From the NCBI RefSeq assembly GCF_018449575.1, contig NZ_JAAVUT010000015.1, positions 58,400 to 122,399 of the forward strand: a stretch of 64,000 nucleotides of DNA, in the 5' to 3' direction. The first letter of the stretch is position 1. The number at the start of each line of letters is the position of its first letter. This DNA is from Sodalis sp. dw_96. Its GTDB lineage: Bacteria > Pseudomonadota > Gammaproteobacteria > Enterobacterales > Enterobacteriaceae. This document shows, one piece after another, positions 39,672-47,831 of this stretch. Under the pieces are notes generated by a model. It saw only the letters and a list, made by a program, of their open reading frames with translations. It ran no database searches and was not told the origin of the DNA. A program made the position numbers and the translations under genes.

Positions 39672-39795
39672 CGCCGGCGGCTACCATCAAAAATCCGCTG
39701 TTTTTACGTAAACTTACAATTATGAACACTCAGTCACAACACGCCGGCAGCAAAAGTCCCATTATTAATAGGGTTAAAAATGGTAGGAGGTGACT

Positions 39796-39885
39796 ATGTA
39801 TCTGGACAATCAGGATTTCAATGTCATATCCGCTTTGGCTATTGCTCTTAGCATCATTGGATTATTTTGTATCTTGATAGATTAA
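39796..39885 (+). CDS. 29-residue membrane micro-protein
   Basis: ATG TAT CTG... encodes MYLDNQDFNVISALAIALSI followed by IGLFCILID and a stop. A strong GGAGGTGAC ribosome site lies six bases upstream, unusually good for a chance ORF. A short polar N-terminus is followed by one hydrophobic helix. It sits between the RND pump and the toxin-like gene. I do not recognise the family. It could be a pump-associated micro-protein, as AcrZ is for AcrB, though the sequences differ. Confidence 0.5.
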   Translation: MYLDNQDFNVISALAIALSIIGLFCILID

Positions 39886-39951
39886 GGTTAATGCAGGACC
39901 CATAGCCCGGAATATACCGGGGAAAATAGCGCGATTTGAAGGCCTATTAAA

Positions 39952-40143
39952 ATGGATATTGAAATGGTCACGGGATGGGAATATATCAAATTGATCTATT
40001 CCCTTGGGGCCGCTGCCACGGGTTTTTTAACATATCGGGTCAGCTGCGACCCTTCAATGAAAATGCGTCTTCTCTGCTCGGTATTGATAGCCCTTACCTG
40101 GCCGCTGAGTTTTCCCATTGTCGTGGCACTGCTGCTGTTTTAA
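39952..40143 (+). CDS. GhoT/OrtT-family membrane toxin-like protein
   Basis: A 63-residue protein with two hydrophobic helices. The second half, MRLLCSVLIALTWPLSFPIV followed by VALLLF, matches the family end in E. coli GhoT and OrtT (RLLSAFLVGITWPMSLPVAL). GhoT damages the membrane and lowers ATP; its mRNA is cut by the antitoxin GhoS. OrtT has no antitoxin and acts in stringent-response stress. No ghoS-like gene is present, so OrtT-like behaviour is more likely. The ribosome site is weak. The exact name is left open. Confidence 0.75.
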   Translation: MDIEMVTGWEYIKLIYSLGAAATGFLTYRVSCDPSMKMRLLCSVLIALTWPLSFPIVVALLLF

Positions 40144-40306
40144 TGCTCCCGTTTTTTACAGATAGCTTTTCCCCTGCCGGCCTGAACAGACCCATGAACG
40201 CCAACAAAAGTCCCGCACCGGCTGGCGGATGCATTGTGCCGGTAATTTGCCGATAGCCTATAATTGATACAGCTGGATAAAAATTCAGCACTGTTCTACC
40301 CTGTTT

Positions 40307-40332
40307 ACCCGTCTTGGACGGCGGGGTTTTTT
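40307..40332 (+). terminator. Intrinsic terminator before the ape cluster end
   Basis: CCGTC-TTG-GACGG, then CGGGG and six T. It would stop plus-strand transcription from the pump or toxin side before it runs into the 3' end of the ape operon. Confidence 0.7.
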
Positions 40333-40356
40333 GCCGGAAAAATAGGGTGAGAATTT

Positions 40357-41589
40357 TTATGCTGACCAGCGTTTAAAAATTAATGAAGTGTTAATCCCCC
40401 CGAACGCAAAATTATTAGACTGTATATATTGCGTATCCAGCAGGCGCAGTTCCCCCATGATGTAGTCCAAATCGCCGCAATCTTCCGCCGGTCGAGTTAG
40501 ATTGAGCGTCGGCGCAAACCAGCCTTCACGCATCATTTCTATGCTCATCCAGGCTTCCAGTGCGCCACAGGCACCCAGCGTATGTCCGAAATAACTCTTC
40601 AGGGAAGAAATGGGCGTCTGATTGCCGAATATCGCCGCCGTGGCCATGCTTTCCGCCACATCGCCGCGATCGGTGGCGGTGCCGTGAGCGCTGATATAAC
40701 CGATGTCCGCCGCCTGTAAACCCGCGATACGCAACGCCCCTTCAATACAGACCTGCATCGTTTCATGCTGTGGCTGGGTAATATGCGTCGCATCGCAATT
40801 AGTGTAAAACCCCACCAGTTCGGCATAAATGGTGGCACCGCGCGCCAGGGCGTGTTCCAGTTCTTCCAGTACCAGCGTGCCGGCCCCCTCGCCGATCACC
40901 AGGCCGTCTCGATGGGTATCGAAAGGCGCCGGCGTGCTTTTAGGCGTATCGTTACGCTGGCTGGTGGCAAACAGCGTATCGAAGACCGCCGCCTCCGACG
41001 GACAAAGCTCCTCCGCCCCGCCCGCCACCATGACGGTTTGATAGCCGTGCCGGATGGATTCAAACGCGTAGCCGATGGCCTGGCTGCCGGAAGTACAGGC
41101 GCTGGAGGTGGGGATCAGGCGGCCGCGCAGGCCGAAGAACAGACTGGTATTTACCGCGGCGGTATGGGACATCATCTGCACATAGGTAGTGCCGGTGATA
41201 TTATTGGTGTGTTTTTCCGTCAGCATGGTGGCGAATTCGCTCACCGGCCCGGTACTGCCGGTGGAGGATCCGTAGGCAATGCCGGTTTCGCCGTTGGTAA
41301 GCACCGGGTCCCCCAGCAGGCCCGCTTGCGCCAAAGCCAATTCCGTGGCCCGGGTGGCCAGCAGCGAAACACGGCCCATGGAACGGGTTCGCTTGCGGGT
41401 ATAGTGCTCCGGCAGGCGGAAGTCATCGATGGGTGCGCCAAGAAGGGTATGCAGCCCGTCATAGATTTGCCATTCCGGCATTTTGCGCACGGCGTTCAAA
41501 CCCGAGTGCAGTCCATCGGACACGCTCTGCCAGGACTCGCCGAAGGCTGTCACGCCGCCCATTCCCGTTACCACGACGCGCCGAATCAC
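40357..41589 (-). CDS. apeR: Aryl-polyene beta-ketoacyl-ACP synthase (ApeR-type)
   Basis: A 410-residue FabF-like ketosynthase. Catalytic Cys in IPTSSACTSGSQAIGYA, His in ISAHGTATDRGD and the second His in YFGHTLGACGALEAW. It carries one of the condensation activities of the type II PKS that builds aryl polyenes. It overlaps apeQ by four bases and is the last gene of the operon. Letter assignment follows the ape naming for Xenorhabdus/E. coli clusters from memory; the enzyme class is certain, the letter less so. Confidence 0.85.
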   Translation of the reverse strand: MIRRVVVTGMGGVTAFGESWQSVSDGLHSGLNAVRKMPEWQIYDGLHTLLGAPIDDFRLPEHYTRKRTRSMGRVSLLATRATELALAQAGLLGDPVLTNGETGIAYGSSTGSTGPVSEFATMLTEKHTNNITGTTYVQMMSHTAAVNTSLFFGLRGRLIPTSSACTSGSQAIGYAFESIRHGYQTVMVAGGAEELCPSEAAVFDTLFATSQRNDTPKSTPAPFDTHRDGLVIGEGAGTLVLEELEHALARGATIYAELVGFYTNCDATHITQPQHETMQVCIEGALRIAGLQAADIGYISAHGTATDRGDVAESMATAAIFGNQTPISSLKSYFGHTLGACGALEAWMSIEMMREGWFAPTLNLTRPAEDCGDLDYIMGELRLLDTQYIQSNNFAFGGINTSLIFKRWSA

Positions 41590-42317
41590 AGCATACCTCC
41601 ATTGATGGATATCACCTGACGGGTCACATAACCCGCGCTATCGGACATTAAATACCCCGCTAAGCCCGCGACTTCGTCCGGCTGTCCCATCCGTTTCATG
41701 GGGATCATGTGCATTGCTTCCTCAAGAGCCGCCGGCTCCATCTGGATCATGCCGGTATCTATCAGGCCGGGGGCAATGCAATTGACGGTAATTTTACGCT
41801 TCGCCAGTTCCACCGCCAGCGCCTTGGTGGCGCCGATAATGCCCGCCTTGGCCGCGCTGTAATTCACCTGGCCGCGATTGCCCATCAGGCCGGACACTGA
41901 TGACAAGGTGATGATCCGCCCCCCTTTGCGTAAGCCGATCATCGGCATGACGCAGGGCTGGAGCACATTGTAAAAGCTGTCGAGATTGGTATGGATAACC
42001 TGATCCCAGTCTTCGTCGCCAAGGGCCGGAAAAGCGCCGTCGCGGGTAACGCCTGCGTTACTGACCACGCCGTAATAGGCGCCGTGACGTTCAATGTCCC
42101 GCTCGATAGCCGCCCTGCACTCCAGGCGTTCGGCCGCATCAAAACCCAGGATACGCCCCGCGCCGCCGGCGGTCTTTATCCGCCCCAAGGTCTCTTCGGC
42201 CCCCGCTCGGTCGCGGTGGTAGTGCGCCACCACCAAAAAACCGTCGGCGGCGAGACGCAGCGCAATCGCCCGTCCAATGCCTTTACTGGCCCCGGTCACT
42301 AACACTGCACATGACAT
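41586..42317 (-). CDS. apeQ: Aryl-polyene ketoreductase (FabG-like SDR)
   Basis: A 243-residue 3-oxoacyl-ACP reductase. Cofactor motif TGASKGIGRAIAL, NAG motif in VVSNAGVTRDGAF, catalytic Ser in ITLSSVSGLMGNRGQ and YxxxK in YSAAKAGIIG. The basic residues after the glycine motif fit NADPH. It reduces the beta-keto group after each condensation, before dehydration to the conjugated double bond. The stop of apeP and the start of this gene share a base, and its end overlaps apeR. Confidence 0.9.
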   Translation of the reverse strand: MSCAVLVTGASKGIGRAIALRLAADGFLVVAHYHRDRAGAEETLGRIKTAGGAGRILGFDAAERLECRAAIERDIERHGAYYGVVSNAGVTRDGAFPALGDEDWDQVIHTNLDSFYNVLQPCVMPMIGLRKGGRIITLSSVSGLMGNRGQVNYSAAKAGIIGATKALAVELAKRKITVNCIAPGLIDTGMIQMEPAALEEAMHMIPMKRMGQPDEVAGLAGYLMSDSAGYVTRQVISINGGML

Positions 42318-42790
42318 TAGCTATCGCCCTGTTGTAAAAGTTGTTGTAATTCATGGTCGTCAGGCTGATAAATGTTCAGCCTGCCGCCGGCATAACGTTC
42401 ACCGCCGATAAAAATCACCCCTTCGAAGCTGCCGATTTTTTCATCGCGCATCAATAGCTGAACCTGCACGTCCAGTAGGGCGCCGGCCGGGAAACCGGCG
42501 GTTTTACACTGGTATCCCCTCCCGCCCAATAACATACCCGGCCGCGGCACGGTATTGTACAGACGGTGGCCATGCCAGCCGGACCAGACGCCGATGGTTT
42601 GAGCCAGGATTTCAATGCCAAACCAGGCCGGTAGTTGCCCCTCTGCGTTCAGGAAGGGCCCCAGCACCGTATCGCGGCCGACGCGCACGCGGCAATGGGC
42701 GCGTTCTTCGTCAATCAAGAGCAACTCGTCCAGCAGCATCATGGGCGTGCGGTGCGGTAAATACTCCGCGGCGGATAAATACTCAGCCAT
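42317..42790 (-). CDS. apeP: Aryl-polyene hot-dog dehydratase (ApeP-type)
   Basis: A 157-residue hot-dog-fold protein of the FabZ-like class. It begins MAEYLSAAEYLPHRTPMMLL, with the PHRTPMMLLDE motif that carries the active-site His, and has AWFGIEILAQTIGVWSG on the central helix. With ApeI it removes water from the 3-hydroxyacyl-ACP to give trans double bonds. It overlaps the preceding ketosynthase by eight bases. Confidence 0.87.
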   Translation of the reverse strand: MAEYLSAAEYLPHRTPMMLLDELLLIDEERAHCRVRVGRDTVLGPFLNAEGQLPAWFGIEILAQTIGVWSGWHGHRLYNTVPRPGMLLGGRGYQCKTAGFPAGALLDVQVQLLMRDEKIGSFEGVIFIGGERYAGGRLNIYQPDDHELQQLLQQGDS

Positions 42791-43940
42791 CAGTCCTTCC
42801 CAAAATCAAGCAGGCGTTATTGCCGCCAAAGGCAAACGAATTGGATAACATTACGGGATGAGCGGGCCGCGCCGGGGCGGTAAGCAGACCGAACGGCGGC
42901 AAGGTATCATCCAGGTCGCTTTGTGAAAAATCCTGCGGCGGCAGGTCCAACTCCCTCGTCAACAGCAGATAACAGATTGCCGCCTCACAGATTCCCGCCG
43001 CCCCGAGGGTATGCCCGGTCAGATGCTTGGTGGAACTGCCGGGCACCGCGTCGCCGAAAAGGCCATGGATCACCCCGGCTTCTATTCGATCGTTCATTTT
43101 CGTCGCCGTGCCGTGCAGGTTGATATAACCCACATCCATCGGCCGCAGCCGCGCCTGTTCCAACGCCATGGTTATCGCCCGGATCGCACCCGCGCCTTCC
43201 GGATGGGGGGCGGACATATGATGCGCATCGGAAGATTCACCCACCCCCAACAGCCCGACGCTGCCGGATTGCCGGCCAATGAGCATCAACGCGGCGCCTT
43301 CGCCTATGGTGATGCCGTCGCGCTGGCGACTGAACGGACTGCAGCGCCCGGCGGAAAGAGACTCCAGACTGTCAAAACCGTTCAGCGGCATACGGCTCAG
43401 GGTATCGGCGCCGCCGACGATGGCCGCATCGGCCAGCCCGCACTCAATCACACGCTGTCCGCTTATCAGGGCGCGCGCGCTGGAGGAACAGGCGGTGGAA
43501 ATGGTGTAAGCCGGGCCGCCCAATCGCAACAAGCCGGCCAAAAAACGGGAAGGATCCCCTAGCTCTTGCTGGGCATAACGGTAGCTGGGCAAGTGATGGG
43601 CGACATACTTATCCGCCTCATCCAGGCCGGAGGTGCTGGTACCCAGGATCACCGCCACGCGATGGGCGCCGAAGCGGGCGACAGCCTCATCCACCGCCGA
43701 CCGGATCTGGGCCAGAGCGGCCAGCAGCAGACGATTGTTGCGGCTGTTGTGATCGGCGAACGCCGGGGGAATGAGGGGAAGATCCCCATCAACCCGACCT
43801 GTCCAGCAGGGCCTGCCGTGCAATAGCCAACCGCTGTCCGGCCTCATCCCCGGAGCGGTGCCTCCGGACAGATTGGCGGCGATGTCGTCAAGATTATTGC
43901 CCAAGGCGTTCAACATGCCCACAGCAGAAATGGTGATCAT
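42783..43940 (-). CDS. apeO: Aryl-polyene beta-ketoacyl-ACP synthase (ApeO-type)
   Basis: A 385-residue ketosynthase beginning MITISAVGMLNALGN. Catalytic Cys in TISTACSSSARALIS, His in NLHGTATKMND and His in LTGHTLGAAGICEAA. It is thought to form a heterodimer with the chain-length-factor-like ApeC. The frame extends 13 codons upstream, but the ATG at 43940 lies one base after the apeN stop and fits family length. Confidence 0.88.
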   Translation of the reverse strand: MITISAVGMLNALGNNLDDIAANLSGGTAPGMRPDSGWLLHGRPCWTGRVDGDLPLIPPAFADHNSRNNRLLLAALAQIRSAVDEAVARFGAHRVAVILGTSTSGLDEADKYVAHHLPSYRYAQQELGDPSRFLAGLLRLGGPAYTISTACSSSARALISGQRVIECGLADAAIVGGADTLSRMPLNGFDSLESLSAGRCSPFSRQRDGITIGEGAALMLIGRQSGSVGLLGVGESSDAHHMSAPHPEGAGAIRAITMALEQARLRPMDVGYINLHGTATKMNDRIEAGVIHGLFGDAVPGSSTKHLTGHTLGAAGICEAAICYLLLTRELDLPPQDFSQSDLDDTLPPFGLLTAPARPAHPVMLSNSFAFGGNNACLILGRTDG

Positions 43941-43941
43941 A

Positions 43942-44514
43942 CTAACTATCCAGGTGTTGAATAACGATATGGTAACCAAAAGCGAACTGCTGCACGCTGA
44001 TGGGCTCCCGCTGATTATTACGGATCATGTAACGTATTTCAGTGACCAGCCTGCCGCTGTCGTCGCGGAGTTGCCGCGTGTCGCCGCTGTCCCTCAGCGT
44101 CCAGCCGGCCGGCAATTGCTGCCGCCACCGTTCGACGGGCCAATGACTGAGCATGATATCCAGCAGTACCTGGCTGGCGGGGGGCATCTCCGGCAGCACG
44201 ATAGACTGCTGGGTATGAATGCCCTGCCGGTCATAGGTCACCAGGAACAGACGAATGCCAAGGGAAGAGAGCCCCGCCAGGGATAGCTGCCGCTCATCCG
44301 CATTCAGCAATACCAGCAGCGATTGTTGTTTGCCTTTAAACGTGCCGGTCAGCAGCTGTTGCTCGCTAACGGCGGGGCTGATGCCCGGCGCCGGCAGGGT
44401 GACGCGCACGCCGGGTTTAAGCCACGCCTGCGGCCGGCCCGGATCGGGATGGCCGGCACAGGCACCGAGAAGCAGCGCGCACAGCAGGACTATCCGGCGT
44501 CTGAACGATGTCAT
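43942..44514 (-). CDS. apeN: DUF3261 lipoprotein of the aryl-polyene locus
   Basis: A 190-residue predicted outer-membrane lipoprotein (lipobox LLLGACAG, Cys near residue 19). It fits DUF3261: SEQQLLTGTFKGKQQSLLVLLNAD early and PAGWTLRDSGDTRQLRDDSGRL later. The family is found almost only in aryl-polyene and related pigment clusters and is thought to receive or seat the lipid-linked product in the outer membrane. It overlaps apeM by four bases. Confidence 0.85.
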   Translation of the reverse strand: MTSFRRRIVLLCALLLGACAGHPDPGRPQAWLKPGVRVTLPAPGISPAVSEQQLLTGTFKGKQQSLLVLLNADERQLSLAGLSSLGIRLFLVTYDRQGIHTQQSIVLPEMPPASQVLLDIMLSHWPVERWRQQLPAGWTLRDSGDTRQLRDDSGRLVTEIRYMIRNNQREPISVQQFAFGYHIVIQHLDS

Positions 44515-46829
44515 TTAGGTTTTCCTTTTGAATCGGGCACAACCAGCGGCGCCAGTAAAAACGCGGTAAAAATACCGCTGCACAGCACGATACCGAAGCT
44601 GCTAATCGCCTGAGTACTGCTGAAAACCAACATGCCCAACGTTAGAAGCGTAGTACACATCGCCAATGTCACCGCCAGCAAAGAAGTCATCGCCGTACCG
44701 CGGGGATTGCTGAAAAACAGGGTATAGTTGATACCGATACCCAGCACCAGCATCAGCGCCAACAGGGAAAACAGATTCAGCGGGTGCCCGCTCAACGCCA
44801 GCGCCGCCAATCCGGCCCCCAGGGATAGCAGGGAGGGCACGATGCTGATGAGCCCCCGACGCAGGCCGAGGCGCGCGACATAACTCAGGGCAATCACCGC
44901 CAAGGCGGCCGCCAACAGCCAGCCCAGCATCACTCGGTAAAAGCCGAACAGCTCATCAAATGCGTTTTTGCGATCGATCCAGGCCACTCCCGGCAGGCTT
45001 TCCGCCAGCCGGGACAGCCCTTGGTCCTGAACGGCGCCGCTCACCGGCACCAGCACCCCGCTTTCACCGGAGGGCAGCGACAACCATAACAAGCGCCAGC
45101 CTTCGCTCAAGGGACTGTCAAGCCATGACTCAGGCGTCACCGGCATCGGCCGGACATCAGGGTCGGCGACATCCACCCCGGCCTGGCGCAGCCCGTTCAT
45201 AACCGCGGGGGCGGCGGCGGCGATTAGCTGCGTATCGCGCTGCTGCCGTATAAGCGATGACAGCGGCAGCGAACGCCAGCTTTTCAGCCAGCCTTTTTGC
45301 CGTGCCTCCTCCAGCCGCGGAGCGAGATTCTCCAATCGCTGCAATGTCTGTTCAGGGCTGTCGCCGTACACCACAAACCAGGTTTGATCGGCGCTTTGCC
45401 CGGTCAAAGCGGTAATCTGGCGCTCCTGCCGCAACAATCCGGCGGGCATGGTCTGTAGCTGGGAAATATCGTCGTTAACCTTAAGGCGCAATGCTCCCGC
45501 CAGCGCGAGGGCGACAAACGCCAGCGGCAGTCCGAGACGTACCCAGGGATTGTGGCGCCAGGCGGCCAGCCAGCGGCCCAGCAGCATCATTGCCGGCAAA
45601 GGCCGAACCGGCAATCCCCGGACCAGATAGGGATACCAACACACCACGGTCAGGCAGGAGGCGGTCAAGCCCGCCGCCGCGAACACCGCCAATTGCCGCA
45701 GACCCGGAAACGGCGCCAGTACCATGATCAGATACGCGATCGCCGCCGTGGCCAGTGCCGGCAGCAGGGCGGGCAGGACTTTTCTCAGGCTCTCCAGGGG
45801 CGATGCCGAACCGCCGTGCACCATGCGTTCGGTAAGATAATACAAGGTGTAATCCGCTGAAATCCCGACGATACTGAGGCTCATGACCAGGGTCATCAGG
45901 TGCAGCTCTCCAAACAGCCACAGCGTCATCACCGTGCCGGCGAGAGCGCCGATGCCCACCGACAGACCGCAAAGCCACAGCGGGCGGGAAGATCGGAACG
46001 CGGCGAATACCAGCAGGAGTACGCCCCCGAGAGTGGCCGGCCCCAGCCTGGATACGTCATGCCGCGCCTGCTGGCTGGCATAATCGCTAAACAGCACGGT
46101 GCCGCGCGTCAATACCTGTGCATCGGGGAATCGCGAATTGAGTTCGGTTTGCAACCGATGCAGACCGGCCACCAATTGCCGGCCCTGGGCCATATCAAAT
46201 GAGTTGCCGCTCAGTTCGCCGTGGAGAAAATACCACTGCCGGCCCTGGGCATCCCTGACCGTCAGCCAGCCTTGGGACAGTCCTAATCCACCGGCACTGC
46301 CCTGCATCGCCAGCTGCGCGCCGCGCACCAGCAGCAGAGGATCGCCGTGCAACTCCCGTCCGCTGACGCCGGCAAAAGCGGAGTAAAGCTGCGCCAATAC
46401 CCAATCCGCCTGAGCCGTTCCCCCCAGCGCCAGGCGTGAGCGCGTTGCGCCGTCCACCAGGCCGTTACGGTGTTCAAAGGCAAATCTTCCCCATGATCGC
46501 AGCTGCGCCTCGTCCACCGGGCCCTTCAGATTTTGCAACAGCGGCAAAGCCCGCAACTGCTCCAGCCACCAGGCGGCGGCGGAATCGTCATTACCGCCGG
46601 GGCTGACCAGCCAGACCATCTGCCGATCCAGCCGCTGCATAAATCCTTGCTGCAATTCCGGCGGGATATTTCCCATGGACTGTTTGGGCAACAGCGCCAG
46701 TACACTGCTGTTGATCTGTGCCCGGGGTAATAGCAGGGCGGCGGCAATCAACAGGGCGACACAGACGATTCCCCAGGCTATGGCCCCGCGGCGATGCCAT
46801 TCAGAATACGAAGCGCTGCTGTTCGTCAT
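44511..46829 (-). CDS. apeM: MMPL/RND-like exporter of aryl-polyene lipid
   Basis: A 772-residue inner-membrane protein with two blocks of about six helices each following two periplasmic domains, the MMPL plan. The first TM block is at about residues 250-420 (VSLSIVGISADYTLYYLTERMVHGG carries the Asp of the relay) and the second at 620-760 (LMLVLGIGINYTLFFSNPRG). It should move the finished aryl-polyene lipid out of the inner membrane. It overlaps apeL by 29 bases. Confidence 0.88.
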   Translation of the reverse strand: MTNSSASYSEWHRRGAIAWGIVCVALLIAAALLLPRAQINSSVLALLPKQSMGNIPPELQQGFMQRLDRQMVWLVSPGGNDDSAAAWWLEQLRALPLLQNLKGPVDEAQLRSWGRFAFEHRNGLVDGATRSRLALGGTAQADWVLAQLYSAFAGVSGRELHGDPLLLVRGAQLAMQGSAGGLGLSQGWLTVRDAQGRQWYFLHGELSGNSFDMAQGRQLVAGLHRLQTELNSRFPDAQVLTRGTVLFSDYASQQARHDVSRLGPATLGGVLLLVFAAFRSSRPLWLCGLSVGIGALAGTVMTLWLFGELHLMTLVMSLSIVGISADYTLYYLTERMVHGGSASPLESLRKVLPALLPALATAAIAYLIMVLAPFPGLRQLAVFAAAGLTASCLTVVCWYPYLVRGLPVRPLPAMMLLGRWLAAWRHNPWVRLGLPLAFVALALAGALRLKVNDDISQLQTMPAGLLRQERQITALTGQSADQTWFVVYGDSPEQTLQRLENLAPRLEEARQKGWLKSWRSLPLSSLIRQQRDTQLIAAAAPAVMNGLRQAGVDVADPDVRPMPVTPESWLDSPLSEGWRLLWLSLPSGESGVLVPVSGAVQDQGLSRLAESLPGVAWIDRKNAFDELFGFYRVMLGWLLAAALAVIALSYVARLGLRRGLISIVPSLLSLGAGLAALALSGHPLNLFSLLALMLVLGIGINYTLFFSNPRGTAMTSLLAVTLAMCTTLLTLGMLVFSSTQAISSFGIVLCSGIFTAFLLAPLVVPDSKGKPK

Positions 46830-47406
46830 CGGTTAACGTCCGTGGTGTTAAGCGCTGATTACTCAGGGTAATTGTGGTCAGGTCGCCCTGACGGTCATTG
46901 AGCTCGATACCTTCCAGGTAATCGTGCCCGGTGAGGGTGATGGTATGAAAAAGTTTATCCAGCGGCGTGGTTTTAGGCGTCAGCACCAAACGCCACCCCT
47001 GATGGCCCTCGTCGGTAAAATCGGTGATGAAGTTTTGTTCCAGCGCCTGGCGATCTGCCTGGAACAGGGCGCGCAACAGATGATTGAACTGAAACATCTG
47101 CGGATTGCTTTCGGCGGTGACGATTTGAGGCGGCTGATTGTTCATCACCTGCACCATACGCTTATCGTCCAGCACCAGGGTCAGGGCAAAGGGACGCGCC
47201 TGGTGCCACCACAACCCCTTATCCCGGGCGATCAGCAATTGACCGCTGGATACCAGGGGCTTCGCGATACCCGCAATGGAGCGCGATTGGCTGAAGTCGG
47301 CGCGCACCACCGGTTGGAGGCTGAAGCGCTGCTGCAACTGGTCCAGGGTCACGCCCTGCACGACGCAGCTGAACAGCGCCATGACGGCGATAAAAAATTT
47401 CAGCAC
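46801..47406 (-). CDS. apeL: LolA-like periplasmic carrier
   Basis: A 201-residue protein with a signal peptide (MLKFFIAVMALFSCVVQG) and a LolA-type fold: LDQLQQRFSLQPVVRADFSQ near the start, then SRSIAGIAKPLVSSGQLLIA and HYLEGIELNDRQGDLTTI-type strands late. LolA homologues carry hydrophobic ligands across the periplasm; here the ligand is likely the aryl-polyene lipid rather than a lipoprotein. It overlaps apeK by seven bases. Confidence 0.85.
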   Translation of the reverse strand: MLKFFIAVMALFSCVVQGVTLDQLQQRFSLQPVVRADFSQSRSIAGIAKPLVSSGQLLIARDKGLWWHQARPFALTLVLDDKRMVQVMNNQPPQIVTAESNPQMFQFNHLLRALFQADRQALEQNFITDFTDEGHQGWRLVLTPKTTPLDKLFHTITLTGHDYLEGIELNDRQGDLTTITLSNQRLTPRTLTDDEQQRFVF

Positions 47407-47831
47407 GGCGTGACCCCCAGTCGTTCGAACAGGATCTGCGGCGAGACGAAACTCAGCTCACGACAGCCCTCGGCCACCGCCACCTGGATGGTGTAGCCGG
47501 TGGTGGTCCGTTGCCCGCTGTCGGCGTCAAAAATCTGATAGGCGATCCGCAGGCGGTTCTCGTACTCTTCAATAGTGGCGCGCACCCGGATATGCTGCTC
47601 ATAGGTAATGGCGGCGCGATATTTGACTTTCAGATCCACCACCGGCCAGCAATAACCGGACGCCTGCATCTGGCGATAGCCGTAATTGAATTTATCCAGC
47701 AATGCTTCACGGGCCACTTCAAAAAAACGCATATAGTTGCCGTGCCAGACCACGCCCATCGGATCGCAATCATGGAAAGAGACAATCAGCTCCACTTCAT
47801 GGCTTAAACGAGAATCGTTTACCACCGTCAC
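47400..47831 (-). CDS. apeK: 4-hydroxybenzoyl-CoA-type thioesterase of the ape locus
   Basis: A 143-residue hot-dog thioesterase. The 4HBT signature is clear: SFHDCDPMGVVWHGNYMRFF, then EVAREAL, with the catalytic Asp in DPMG. It may release or proofread acyl-ACP intermediates. It overlaps apeJ by four bases (ATGA). Confidence 0.88.
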   Translation of the reverse strand: MTVVNDSRLSHEVELIVSFHDCDPMGVVWHGNYMRFFEVAREALLDKFNYGYRQMQASGYCWPVVDLKVKYRAAITYEQHIRVRATIEEYENRLRIAYQIFDADSGQRTTTGYTIQVAVAEGCRELSFVSPQILFERLGVTPC

